Shown: positions 1-6,404, counted from the first letter of the stretch. The stretch: DNA of 9,979 nt from Elusimicrobiota bacterium (GCA_016207585.1 JACQPI010000120.1:1-9979), one strand, 5' to 3'. Translations and numbers: made by a program. The notes: generated by a model not told the origin, from the letters alone.

Positions 1-168
1 CTGGAAATACCCATAACAATATAACTTTCCGTTCCTATACTCACACTGCCCGCTGACAATGAATTTACACGTCTCCGCGGCTACTGTTCCGGGGTGAATT
101 CCGGCCGTGGCCCCAAGTCCCAATAGTCCTAAGGCAACCACTTTACACACCCTCTGGATCTTTTCCAT
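1..168 (-). CDS. Exported small Cys-containing protein, 3' end off window (partial)
   Basis: An open frame of 56 codons starts at the ATG at 168-166 and runs off the left edge. A good ribosome binding site (GGAGG, 179-175) lies 6 nt upstream of the ATG, which fixes the start. The first ~32 residues look like a Sec signal peptide: short basic N-region (K3, R6, K9), hydrophobic core VVALGLLGLGA, and a VAA cleavage site before E32. The visible mature part is short and holds Cys34, Cys42 and Cys51 with several Tyr, so a disulfide-stabilised or metal-binding periplasmic/secreted protein is plausible. I recognise no family. Codon use (TTA, CTA, AGG, GGA, TAT) is more AT-rich than in the neighbouring genes, which may indicate transfer or relaxed selection. 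It is divergent from the methyltransferase gene. Confidence 0.6.
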   Translation of the reverse strand, partial: MEKIQRVCKVVALGLLGLGATAGIHPGTVAAETCKFIVSGQCEYRNGKLYCYGYFQ

Positions 169-212
169 TTTCGTCCTCCATACATCCAAGACATCAAATC
201 AACCACAAAACC

Positions 213-218
213 AGTATA
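213..218 (-). promoter_or_regulatory. Candidate -10 box for the exported protein gene
   Basis: On the minus strand 218-213 reads TATACT, one mismatch from TATAAT, about 45 nt upstream of the ATG at 168. The implied leader is about 38 nt and contains the GGAGG site. No convincing -35 hexamer is present at 16-18 nt spacing, so the assignment rests on the -10 alone. The 169-262 gap holds nothing else that I can identify. Confidence 0.3.
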
Positions 219-324
219 GGGCGTTTTTCGTGATGCTTTCCTGAGAACATTGTGAAGAATCTATGAAGCCCGTTTACCCGGCGCCGAAAGAGGAAATCCA
301 ACCCTTTTTCGAGGATCGCCCGTG

Positions 325-352
325 TTTTTACCAGCCCGCAATCTGGTACACT
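325..352 (+). promoter_or_regulatory. Weak candidate promoter for the alkyltransferase gene
   Basis: TACACT at 347-352 is a fair -10 box. TTTTTA at 325-330 sits 16 nt upstream as a poor -35. The predicted start of transcription is near 359, exactly at an in-frame GTG and 21 nt before the ATG at 380. This supports a start downstream of 263, but the -35 is weak. Confidence 0.3.
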
Positions 353-379
353 ACGCTCGTGGCGATCCCGAAGAAAGTG

Positions 380-658
380 ATGGAGGCCATGAAGCGTTAT
401 CCGCCGTTCTACCAGAAGGTGTGGCGCGCCTGCGCGCGGATACCCCGGGGCCAGGTGAGGACTTACGGCTGGATCGCGCGGCGGCTCGGGAGCCCGAAAG
501 CGGCGCGGGCGGTCGGGCAGGCCCTGGCGAAGAACCCCTTTTCCCCCGCCGTCCCGTGCCACCGCGTCATCGGGGCCAGCGGCCGCATGACCGGCTTCTC
601 CGCGCCCGGCGGGACCGCCGCCAAGCGGCGGATGCTGGAGCGGGAAGGCGCCCTGTAA
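380..658 (+). CDS. MGMT-family DNA alkyltransferase, C-terminal (catalytic) domain only
   Basis: The protein matches the DNA-binding/catalytic domain of methylated-DNA-[protein]-cysteine S-methyltransferase, which moves alkyl groups from O6-alkylguanine onto its own cysteine. Counting from the ATG at 380 (92 aa), visible landmarks are FYQKVW near the start, helix-turn-helix segment RTYGWIARRLG, the arginine finger in AARAVG (R43), the active site PCHRV (C60), and the substrate loop GRMTGF. The cysteine argues for a true transferase rather than an alkyltransferase-like protein, which has PWHR. There is no Ada-type N-terminal domain. The frame is open back to an ATG at 263. However, 263-358 lacks family similarity and has weaker GC at third positions, so a start at 380 or 389 (or GTG 359) is more likely. 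It stands alone and converges on the heme operon. Confidence 0.85.
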   Translation: MEAMKRYPPFYQKVWRACARIPRGQVRTYGWIARRLGSPKAARAVGQALAKNPFSPAVPCHRVIGASGRMTGFSAPGGTAAKRRMLEREGAL

Positions 659-767
659 CAAAAATTTAACCTCGAAGAAACAAATCTTTTATTAAAACCG
701 GGTACGCTTGGAGCGGTTGCGGCAACAGCGACGACATCCTTGTAAGACAACAGGCGCACTCGCACCA

Positions 768-812
768 AAAGTCCCAGGGCCCGCTGACTCGGCGAAGCGG
801 GCCCTCGGCTTT
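768..812. terminator. Bidirectional hairpin terminator between convergent genes
   Basis: A perfect 10-bp inverted repeat, AGGGCCCGCT (776-785) and AGCGGGCCCT (796-805), encloses a 10-nt loop. The stem can be extended outward with a mismatch and a bulge to an A-run on the left (767-770) and TTT on the right (810-812), giving a short U-tract on either strand. It lies between the 3' ends of the alkyltransferase (658) and the reductase gene (832), where a shared terminator is expected. The remaining intergenic sequence, 659-767, shows no gene that I can support. Confidence 0.7.
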
Positions 813-831
813 AGGGCATCCCTAGTCTGCC

Positions 832-1353
832 TTAAATTCTAGGAGGAGGGGTCCGCCCCAGCAGCTTGACGATGCGCTCCAGCCAGCGGCGGTCCTCCTC
901 GTCGAACGCGCCGGACTCCCGCGCGTCCACGTCGAGGACCGCGAAGACCTTTCCATCGACGCCGGCGACCGGGATCGCAATTTCGGACCGATCTTCGGGA
1001 TCGCACGCAACGTAGGCGGAGCCCAACGCGCGGACGTCCTCGACGACCTGCGGCTCCCGTGAAAGGAAGGCCCGGCCGCAAACCCCGTGCAGCGCGATCG
1101 GAGAGCAGGCCGGCTTGTCGCGGCAGGGACCTAAAATGAGCTCGCGCCCGTCCGGCCCCGGGATGTAAAAGCCGCACCAAGAATAGACTTGTCCGCCGAA
1201 CCCGTCCCAAAGGGCGTCGACGACCTCCTGGAGCATCCGTCCCCGGTCGGGCGGCCTGCGTTTCCAACGGTTTTCCAGCGTCTGGAGAATTTTTTCGTAG
1301 TCGCGCCGGCGGGCTCTGGGGCGCTCGGGATCGCTCAAGCCCCCGGCGGGCAT
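832..1353 (-). CDS. msrC: Free methionine-(R)-sulfoxide reductase (GAF domain, MsrC/YebR type)
   Basis: This cytosolic enzyme reduces free L-methionine-(R)-sulfoxide, normally with thioredoxin. The 173-aa product is one GAF domain from about residue 40 to 166 after a basic N-terminal extension. All three redox cysteines of the family are visible: C83 in KPAC, C92 in GVCG and C117 in ACDPE. So are the WCGFY, LGP, RSEI and VLDVD segments typical of YebR. Cysteine spacing (9 and 25 residues) is within one residue of that in the E. coli enzyme. The ATG at 1353-1351 overlaps the stop codon of the upstream MgtC-like gene (TGATG), and a GAGGT lies just upstream, so translation is likely coupled. It is the last gene of the heme operon and ends before the hairpin at 768-812. 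A longer frame reaches upstream to 2148 but lies out of frame over the neighbour and is not coding. Confidence 0.9.
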   Translation of the reverse strand: MPAGGLSDPERPRARRRDYEKILQTLENRWKRRPPDRGRMLQEVVDALWDGFGGQVYSWCGFYIPGPDGRELILGPCRDKPACSPIALHGVCGRAFLSREPQVVEDVRALGSAYVACDPEDRSEIAIPVAGVDGKVFAVLDVDARESGAFDEEDRRWLERIVKLLGRTPPPRI

Positions 1354-2000
1354 CAGTAGGTGACCTCGATGACCCGATCCGACTGAAGGAGGTCGCGCAG
1401 GACTTTTTCCTGCTCCCCCGGATGGCCGTAGGTCCACCACTGGCTGTGATAGCGCTGCTCTTTTTTCATGATCTTCCGGTACATGACGCTGATGCGGTGG
1501 GATCGCATGATCTTGACGACCGCATCGATGGATTCCCTGTCGGCCGCGGAAACGATGCGGTAGATGTGCCGCTGCCGCAACGTGTCGACGATCATGTCGA
1601 CGCGGTTGAGCCCGACCTGGACGATGAGCGTGGCCAGGGCCGCCAGGCAGGCGAGCGTGAAATATCCCATGCCGACCGCCATGCCGATCGCGGCGTCGAC
1701 CCAGATCGTAGCGGCGGTCGTCAGGCCGGTGACGTGATCCCCCTCCCTCATAATGGCTCCGGCGCCCAAGAACCCGATCCCGGACAGTATCTGCGCCGCG
1801 ATGCGGGTGGGGTCGATGCCCGGGCCGACCATGCGCAGCGAAAGCAGGGTGAAGGCGGTCGATCCCATGCAGATGAGGACGTTCGTCTTGACGCCGGCCG
1901 GTTTTTCCATCAACTCCCGCTCGATGCCGACGGCGACTCCGAGCGCCATGGAAACGAGCAACCTGAACGCGTCCGCGCTGAAACTTTCCATTCCCAGCAT
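1353..2000 (-). CDS. MgtC/SapB-family inner-membrane protein
   Basis: The 215-aa protein has the MgtC-family membrane domain: hydrophobic spans near residues 8-27, 39-58, 68-86, 92-111 and 113-132. It carries the signatures GVAVGIERE, IAAQILSGIGFLGAGAIM and GLTTAATIWVDAAIG. The C-terminal ~75 residues form a soluble domain, as in longer MgtC proteins. Family members affect Mg2+ limitation survival, acid resistance and membrane potential or ATP synthase; they are probably not simple Mg2+ transporters. The ATG at 2000-1998 has GGGAGG 4 nt upstream. A TTG at 2012 is in frame but overlaps that ribosome binding site. It lies 24 nt after hemY and its stop overlaps the start of msrC. I cannot say whether it functions like Salmonella MgtC, so no symbol is given. 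Confidence 0.9.
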   Translation of the reverse strand: MLGMESFSADAFRLLVSMALGVAVGIERELMEKPAGVKTNVLICMGSTAFTLLSLRMVGPGIDPTRIAAQILSGIGFLGAGAIMREGDHVTGLTTAATIWVDAAIGMAVGMGYFTLACLAALATLIVQVGLNRVDMIVDTLRQRHIYRIVSAADRESIDAVVKIMRSHRISVMYRKIMKKEQRYHSQWWTYGHPGEQEKVLRDLLQSDRVIEVTY

Positions 2001-2024
2001 ATCGCCTCCCAACCGGACTCCGGA

Positions 2025-3449
2025 TTATACAAACTTGGCGCCGGTGACGGCGGAAAAGGCCTCCTGGGCCGTCTCCCGGGCCGCCGCGACGCAGTCCGGA
2101 ATGCCCACGCCGCGATAGGATGCGCCCGTCAGCCAAAGTCCGGGACAAGCTCTAAGCTGCTCTTCGATCCGGCGCAGCAGCCGTTCGTGGCCGACGCGAT
2201 ACTGCGGATTCGCCTTGGGCCAGCGGTACGTCCGCCCCCATAGGGGTTCCGCCTCGATTCCCAGGATTCGGCGCAGGTCCTCGCGCGCCGCCGCGAGAAG
2301 GCCGTCGTCGGCCGCCTCCAGCGCCTGCTCACGACCGGCGCCTCCGATAAAGCACCTCAAGAGCAGCGCGCCGGCCGGCGCGCGTTGGGGAAATTTAAAC
2401 GACGTAAACGTCCCGGCCGAAATGTTTCTGAATTCCGAATCCGCCACGACGAAACCGAAGCCCGAAGGAAATTCGCGCAGGTCTTCCCGCCGATAGGCGA
2501 AAGAGGCCGTGGCGCTGGAGGCGAACGGAATCTCCTCGAGGCGGCGCGCCAGCTCCGCGTCGGCCCCGGCCGCCAGCCGGGCCGCTTCCCAGGCCGGAAC
2601 CGCCAGGATAAGCCCCGCGCACTCCAGAACTTCCCCGTCCCCCAGACGCACCCGCCATCCATGCCCTGCGCGCCCCACGGTCTCGACCTGCGCGCCGTAG
2701 CGGATGTTTGACGGCCCCAGCCCCGCCGCCAGCGCCTGGGCCAGCTCGACCAAACCGCCCTGAAGAGTCATGAACATAGTCCTTCCCCCGGAGACGGCCG
2801 CCGGCCTTCTCGCGGCGCGCAACCCACGGAGGACGCTGCCGTAGCGCTGCTCCAGCTCCAGAAATTTAGGGAACGTGCTGTGAACGCTCAGCTCGCTCGC
2901 GTCTCCGGCGTAAATACCCGCCATGATGGGCTGGACGAGGATGTCGACCGCCTCCGAACCGAACCGCCGCCCGGCGAAGTCCGCCAGGGATTCGTCCTCC
3001 CCGCCGCCGCGGGGAACCAGCGGTTCCAACGCCATGCGAAATTTCCCAAGCCAGCTCATGAAATCGGCTCGCAGGAAGGGCCCGATGCGCGTCGGGCCCA
3101 TCAACGAAAACCCGGCCGGGATGCGCCTGAGCCGGCCGCGCGCGTAAATGTACACGTCCGTGCAGTCCGGATTCGTCGGCAAGAGGCGAGCCACAAGCCC
3201 CAATTCTTCGACCAGCTCCAGAACGGCCGGCTTGGCCGTCATGAAGGAGTCCGGCCCTCCTTCCACGATGAAATCGGCGCCGGGTTCGGCGCCGGGAACC
3301 CGCTCCGTGAGGATTTTTCCACCCGGCCGGGCGGTCGCCTCCAAAAGAAGGACCTCGACGCCCGGAGAGCCTTCTTTCGCCAGCGTCGCGATCCGGTGGG
3401 CCGCGCTCAGTCCCGCGACGCCGCCGCCGACGACGATCAGACGCGTCAC
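2025..3449 (-). CDS. hemY: Porphyrinogen oxidase, HemY type (PPOX/CgoX flavoprotein)
   Basis: This FAD enzyme oxidises protoporphyrinogen IX to protoporphyrin IX or, in the coproporphyrin-dependent route, coproporphyrinogen III to coproporphyrin III. Its 474 aa match the usual ~470-residue HemY length. Visible features are the N-terminal dinucleotide fold VVGGGVAGLSAA (residues 6-17), the LLLEATARPGGKI turn, the FIVEGGPDSF segment, the QPIMAGIYAGD substrate region and the C-terminal FAD motif LTGASYRGVGIPDC. There is no N-terminal transmembrane span. The start is GTG at 3449-3447, overlapping the stop codon of hemH (GTGA), with no visible Shine-Dalgarno site, so it is probably translated by coupling. 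The hemE-hemH-hemY order equals that of Bacillus hemEHY. Which substrate it uses depends on the pathway type discussed under hemH; the symbols hemG and cgoX are also used. Confidence 0.93.
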   Translation of the reverse strand: MTRLIVVGGGVAGLSAAHRIATLAKEGSPGVEVLLLEATARPGGKILTERVPGAEPGADFIVEGGPDSFMTAKPAVLELVEELGLVARLLPTNPDCTDVYIYARGRLRRIPAGFSLMGPTRIGPFLRADFMSWLGKFRMALEPLVPRGGGEDESLADFAGRRFGSEAVDILVQPIMAGIYAGDASELSVHSTFPKFLELEQRYGSVLRGLRAARRPAAVSGGRTMFMTLQGGLVELAQALAAGLGPSNIRYGAQVETVGRAGHGWRVRLGDGEVLECAGLILAVPAWEAARLAAGADAELARRLEEIPFASSATASFAYRREDLREFPSGFGFVVADSEFRNISAGTFTSFKFPQRAPAGALLLRCFIGGAGREQALEAADDGLLAAAREDLRRILGIEAEPLWGRTYRWPKANPQYRVGHERLLRRIEEQLRACPGLWLTGASYRGVGIPDCVAAARETAQEAFSAVTGAKFV

Positions 3450-4372
3450 TGCGGTTGCGGGACCAGGTGCGCGAGCGCGACGTCGGCCATCGTCTCCGCC
3501 AGAAGCGGATCGGCGTTGAGGGTCCCGGCGCGCACGAACTCGATTCCCTTGGACTCCGCCAGGCCGCGGTACAGCACGTCATCATCGTAAAGGGTCTCCA
3601 TATGATCGGAGATGAAACCGATGGGGACGAGAAGGAGCCGCCGGCAGCCTTCCGACGCAAGGCGCTCGATGACCTCTCCGGCGTCCGGCCCAAGCCAGGG
3701 TTCTTCCGTCCGGCCGCGGCTTTGGTACGCGAAATCCCAATGCGCCACCTGCGCCGCGGCGGCGACGGCGCGAACGGTCTCGGAAAGCTCCTCCGGGTAA
3801 GGATCTCCCTCGACGACGATCTTCTGCGGGAGGCTGTGCGCCGTGAATAGGACCCGCGCGTCCAAGTCTCCTCCCTTCGAAAACCGGCCTCGCGCCTCCC
3901 GGATTTTACGGGCCCAGGCCTCAATAAAGAGAGGATGCTTGTTCCAGGACCGGACCGTGGAGGTCGCAAACCGGGCCCCCGCCGTACGCACCGCTTCCTC
4001 GTACTTGGCATGGTACGCTCCGACGCTCATCTTCGAAAAATAAGGGGTCAAGGGCATCGAGACCACGACGTCTCGCTCCCGCGCCATCATGAGCCGCACC
4101 GCGTCGAGGATCGTGGGGGAAGAGTGCCTCATCCCCACGTAGATCTCCGCGCGAGGCTCCCATGCCTTCACGCGTTCCTCCAGCAGCTCCGCCTGCCGCC
4201 GCGTGATCTCCAATAAGGGAGAACAGCCACCCATCCGGTGGTAGCGGTCCCTCACCTGCGCCACGAACTCCGCATCCGCCGGGCGGCCGCCGCGGATATC
4301 GCGAAGATATTCCGGGACGTCCTCCAGCCGAGCCGCGGCGCCGTACGCCATCAGCAATATTCCGGGCCTCAT
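3446..4372 (-). CDS. hemH: Ferrochelatase (HemH; coproporphyrin-type signature)
   Basis: This enzyme inserts Fe2+ into a porphyrin. At 308 aa it is as short as Bacillus HemH (about 310), without the C-terminal [2Fe-2S] extension of eukaryotic enzymes. Catalytic His179 in FTAHSLPQKI and Glu259 in GFISDHMETLYD are present, with the DPYPEEL and EEPWLGPD segments typical of Firmicute enzymes. Near the N-terminus the sequence is LLMAYG (Tyr10), where protoporphyrin ferrochelatases such as that of E. coli have ANLG. That tyrosine corresponds to B. subtilis Tyr13, found in coproporphyrin ferrochelatases (CpfC). So the product may be Fe-coproporphyrin III, which needs ChdC/HemQ to finish heme; no such gene is in the window. 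The ATG at 4372 overlaps the hemE stop (ATGA), and its own stop overlaps hemY. Confidence 0.93.
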   Translation of the reverse strand: MRPGILLMAYGAAARLEDVPEYLRDIRGGRPADAEFVAQVRDRYHRMGGCSPLLEITRRQAELLEERVKAWEPRAEIYVGMRHSSPTILDAVRLMMARERDVVVSMPLTPYFSKMSVGAYHAKYEEAVRTAGARFATSTVRSWNKHPLFIEAWARKIREARGRFSKGGDLDARVLFTAHSLPQKIVVEGDPYPEELSETVRAVAAAAQVAHWDFAYQSRGRTEEPWLGPDAGEVIERLASEGCRRLLLVPIGFISDHMETLYDDDVLYRGLAESKGIEFVRAGTLNADPLLAETMADVALAHLVPQPQ

Positions 4373-5415
4373 GCCGCGCCGTATTTCCGCACCCAGCCGA
4401 CCACGGCCTCTACGTTTTCAACCGGCGTCTGAGGAAGGATCCCATGACCAAGGTTGAAAATATGCCCCGCCCGGCCGGCCGCCTCCTTCAGTACCGCCCG
4501 CACGGCGTCCCTCAATTCCGACCCGGACCCGCACGCGAGGACGACGGGATCGAGATTTCCCTGGATGGCGCGGCCGTACCCGATTTTCTTCCACGCCCGG
4601 CCGAGCGGGATGCGCCAATCCACGCCGATCACGTCCCCGCCGGCTTCCCGGAACTCCTCCAAGAAACCCGAGGTCCCGGTTCCGAAATGGATCGTCGGGA
4701 CCTTGCACGCCCGCAGGGACTCGAGAACGTACCGGGAATACGGGAGAACGAAGCGCCGGTAATCCGCGGCCGACAGGGCGCCCACCCAGCTGTCGAAGAG
4801 CTGCACCGCCTGCGCCCCGGCCTCGATCTGCGCTTCCAAGTACCGCGCGGTCACTCGGCTCAGTTTTTCCATCAAGGCCCGCCAGGTCTTCGGGTCCTGA
4901 TACATCATTCGCTTTGTTTCGAAATAATGGCCCGAGGAGCCCCCTTCCACCAAATAGGACGCCAATGTGAACGGGGCCCCCGCAAAACCGATCAGAGCGA
5001 CGCGGCCGCCCGAGGTCGCCGCCAGCTCCCGCCGGACGATTCGGACCGCCTCCAAAACGTAAGGGAGTCCCTGCCTCGGATCGAAATCCCGCAGCCGCTC
5101 GACGTCCCGGCGCGCGCGGATCGGCGGGGATAACGCCGGCCCCTCCCCCCTCACGAAATCCAGCTTCAGGCCGAGAGGCCGCGCCGGCAGCAGGATGTCC
5201 GCGAAGAGGATCGCCGCATCCACCCCGAAACGGCGAACCGGCTGGAGCGTCACCTCGGCCGCCAGCTCGGGCCGCTCGCACAATTCAAGGATGGAATATC
5301 TTTTCCGAAGCGCCCGGTACTCGGCCATGTATCTCCCAGCCTGCCGCATGAACCACACGGGCGTCGCGTCGACCGGGCGTCGCGCGCAGGCTTCAAGAAA
5401 CCGCGAGGCGGCCAT
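4369..5415 (-). CDS. hemE: Uroporphyrinogen decarboxylase
   Basis: HemE removes four acetate carboxyls from uroporphyrinogen III to give coproporphyrinogen III, in the cytosol. The 348-aa product has the family length (about 340-360). Visible residues are PVWFMRQAGRY with R24 and R28, D73 in ILFADI, Y154 in LASYLVEGGSSG, the FDSWVG loop around S209, and H324 in NLGHGILPQTP. These match human UROD Arg37, Arg41, Asp86, Tyr164, Ser219 and His339. The ATG at 5415-5413 shares one base with the stop of the response regulator (TGATG). A TTG one codon upstream (5418) is possible but less likely. No ribosome binding site is evident, so coupling to the upstream gene is expected. It is the first of three heme genes in order hemE-hemH-hemY. 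Confidence 0.96.
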   Translation of the reverse strand: MAASRFLEACARRPVDATPVWFMRQAGRYMAEYRALRKRYSILELCERPELAAEVTLQPVRRFGVDAAILFADILLPARPLGLKLDFVRGEGPALSPPIRARRDVERLRDFDPRQGLPYVLEAVRIVRRELAATSGGRVALIGFAGAPFTLASYLVEGGSSGHYFETKRMMYQDPKTWRALMEKLSRVTARYLEAQIEAGAQAVQLFDSWVGALSAADYRRFVLPYSRYVLESLRACKVPTIHFGTGTSGFLEEFREAGGDVIGVDWRIPLGRAWKKIGYGRAIQGNLDPVVLACGSGSELRDAVRAVLKEAAGRAGHIFNLGHGILPQTPVENVEAVVGWVRKYGAA

Positions 5416-6353
5416 CAATCGATGCGTCGGTCGAAAGCATACCCGGATATCCCCGATCTCTTGGCGTATTTTTTCATCTCCGCGCCCAGGGCGCTGACCT
5501 GTCCCAAGGACGTCAGGGGCCGGTGGGTGTTGGTAACGCCTCCGATCGCGATTCCCATGAACGGAAAGTGCGCCACGTTGCCTTGGCGGTCGGAGGTCTC
5601 GATGTAACCGCGCGCCCTGTCTTCGGGGTCGTAGTAGGAAGGCGCCGCCGCGTCGAACTCCGAGATGATCTTCCGGCAGATCTTCTGCGCGTGCTCCGGC
5701 ACGGTGACCATGATGAAGTCGTCCCCGCCCACGTGCCCGACGAAATCCCCCGGCTCCCGCGCCGCGAGGAGGATGCGCGCCGTCTCCTGGATGATTCGGT
5801 CGCCGCGCAGAAAACCGTAGCGGTCGTTGAAGGCCTTGAAGTTGTTGAGGTCGGCGTAGAGCACCGTGAATTTCGCCCCCGCCTGGATGCGCCCCAAAAT
5901 CTCCCGCTCGATCGATATGTTGCCGGGCAGGCGGCTCAAGGGGTTGGCCTCCAGCTCCAGGCGCGTGCGCTTGAGCGCCCCCCGCACCCTCGCCAGGAGC
6001 TCGCCGATGTCGAAGGGCTTGGTGAGATAGTCGTCGGCGCCCAGATCGAGCCCCTGTATCTTATGCTGCGCCTGGCTGAGCGAGGTGAGCATCAAGACAG
6101 GGATGTGCTGCAGGAGAGGATCAGCCTTCAGGCGCCGCACGACCTCCCAGCCGGTCATCTGCGGCATTTCGACGTCGAGCAAGACCAGGTCGGGAGGGCT
6201 CTTCGATATCTTTTCGAGCGCCTCGCCCCCGTGGACCGCCGTGTCGATCTGGTACGAGGCGGCCTCGAGGGTTTCCCGCAGGAGGCTCCGAATGCCGGGA
6301 TCGTCGTCCGTCACGAGGATGCGCACGGCCGGAAGACTCGCGTTTTCCGTCAT
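5415..6353 (-). CDS. Response regulator: REC domain plus degenerate GGDEF-like domain
   Basis: Residues 9-128 form a receiver domain with acidic pocket D16-D18, phospho-acceptor D60 in LVLLDVEMP, T90 and K112 in LTKPFD. Residues ~143-310 resemble a GGDEF domain. The A-site reads GGDDF (209-213) instead of GG(D/E)EF. The metal-binding motif reads DLNNFK (168-173), where active enzymes have D-x-D. The inhibitory RxxD site reads EPGD, lacking the Arg. These three changes suggest it is not an ordinary diguanylate cyclase; it may bind a nucleotide or act through protein contacts. The C-terminal part (YDPEDRARGYI, DRQG, ELKKYAK-like AEMKKYAKR) recalls a known GGDDF subgroup of response regulators. 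It is the first gene of the heme operon, overlaps hemE, and its ATG lies 8 nt after a -10 box, so its mRNA is nearly leaderless. No histidine kinase is adjacent. Confidence 0.88.
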   Translation of the reverse strand: MTENASLPAVRILVTDDDPGIRSLLRETLEAASYQIDTAVHGGEALEKISKSPPDLVLLDVEMPQMTGWEVVRRLKADPLLQHIPVLMLTSLSQAQHKIQGLDLGADDYLTKPFDIGELLARVRGALKRTRLELEANPLSRLPGNISIEREILGRIQAGAKFTVLYADLNNFKAFNDRYGFLRGDRIIQETARILLAAREPGDFVGHVGGDDFIMVTVPEHAQKICRKIISEFDAAAPSYYDPEDRARGYIETSDRQGNVAHFPFMGIAIGGVTNTHRPLTSLGQVSALGAEMKKYAKRSGISGYAFDRRID

Positions 6354-6361
6354 TAAAGCGC

Positions 6362-6390
6362 ATTATAGCGGGGCTCCTCTCGCGGGTCAA
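6362..6390 (-). promoter_or_regulatory. Near-consensus sigma70-type promoter of the heme operon (leaderless)
   Basis: Reading the minus strand, TTGACC (6390-6385), a 17-nt spacer and a perfect TATAAT (6367-6362) precede the ATG of the response regulator by 8 nt. Transcription should start at about 6355-6353, so the mRNA would begin at or 1-2 nt before the start codon, without room for a Shine-Dalgarno sequence. This is the best promoter in the window. Its -35 box is 3 bp from the left direct repeat of the inserted element. Confidence 0.75.
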
Positions 6391-6393
6391 GGA

Positions 6394-6400
6394 TCAGGTC
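6394..6400 (+). repeat. Left 7-bp direct repeat (target-site duplication)
   Basis: TCAGGTC here is repeated exactly at 6631-6637, directly outside the two ends of the inverted-repeat element. Removing the element and one copy leaves the stop codon of the upstream gene joined cleanly to the heme promoter. Confidence 0.6.
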
Positions 6401-6404
6401 ATAT

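Larger units (their letters stand above)
832..6353 (-). other. Six-gene operon: response regulator-hemE-hemH-hemY-mgtC-like-msrC
   Basis: All six genes lie on the minus strand with overlapping junctions: TGATG (response regulator/hemE, base 5415), ATGA (hemE/hemH, 4369-4372), GTGA (hemH/hemY, 3446-3449), a 24-nt gap (hemY/mgtC-like) and TGATG (mgtC-like/msrC, base 1353). Only the MgtC-like gene has a clear Shine-Dalgarno sequence. The heme genes have none visible, so translation is probably coupled. One promoter (6362-6390) precedes the set and one terminator (768-812) follows. A single transcript is inferred, not shown. Confidence 0.75.

Noticed and set aside
832..2148. A 438-aa minus-strand frame covering both msrC and the MgtC-like gene
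   Set aside because: Only its last 173 residues are GAF/fRMsr. The upstream part is Arg/Gly/His-rich shadow of the MgtC-like gene and the end of hemY, which are clear in another frame.
2866..4011. A 381-aa Arg-rich frame across hemH and hemY
   Set aside because: Its composition is typical of GC-rich frame shadows, and both genes it overlaps carry catalytic motifs in their own frames.
5415..6353. Annotating the response regulator as an active diguanylate cyclase
   Set aside because: The A-site, metal-binding and I-site motifs all deviate from the active consensus, so the activity cannot be claimed.
5523..6356. A 277-aa plus-strand frame antisense to the response regulator
   Set aside because: It mirrors the codon structure of the opposite strand, has no domain and no ribosome binding site; the REC domain on the minus strand is unambiguous.
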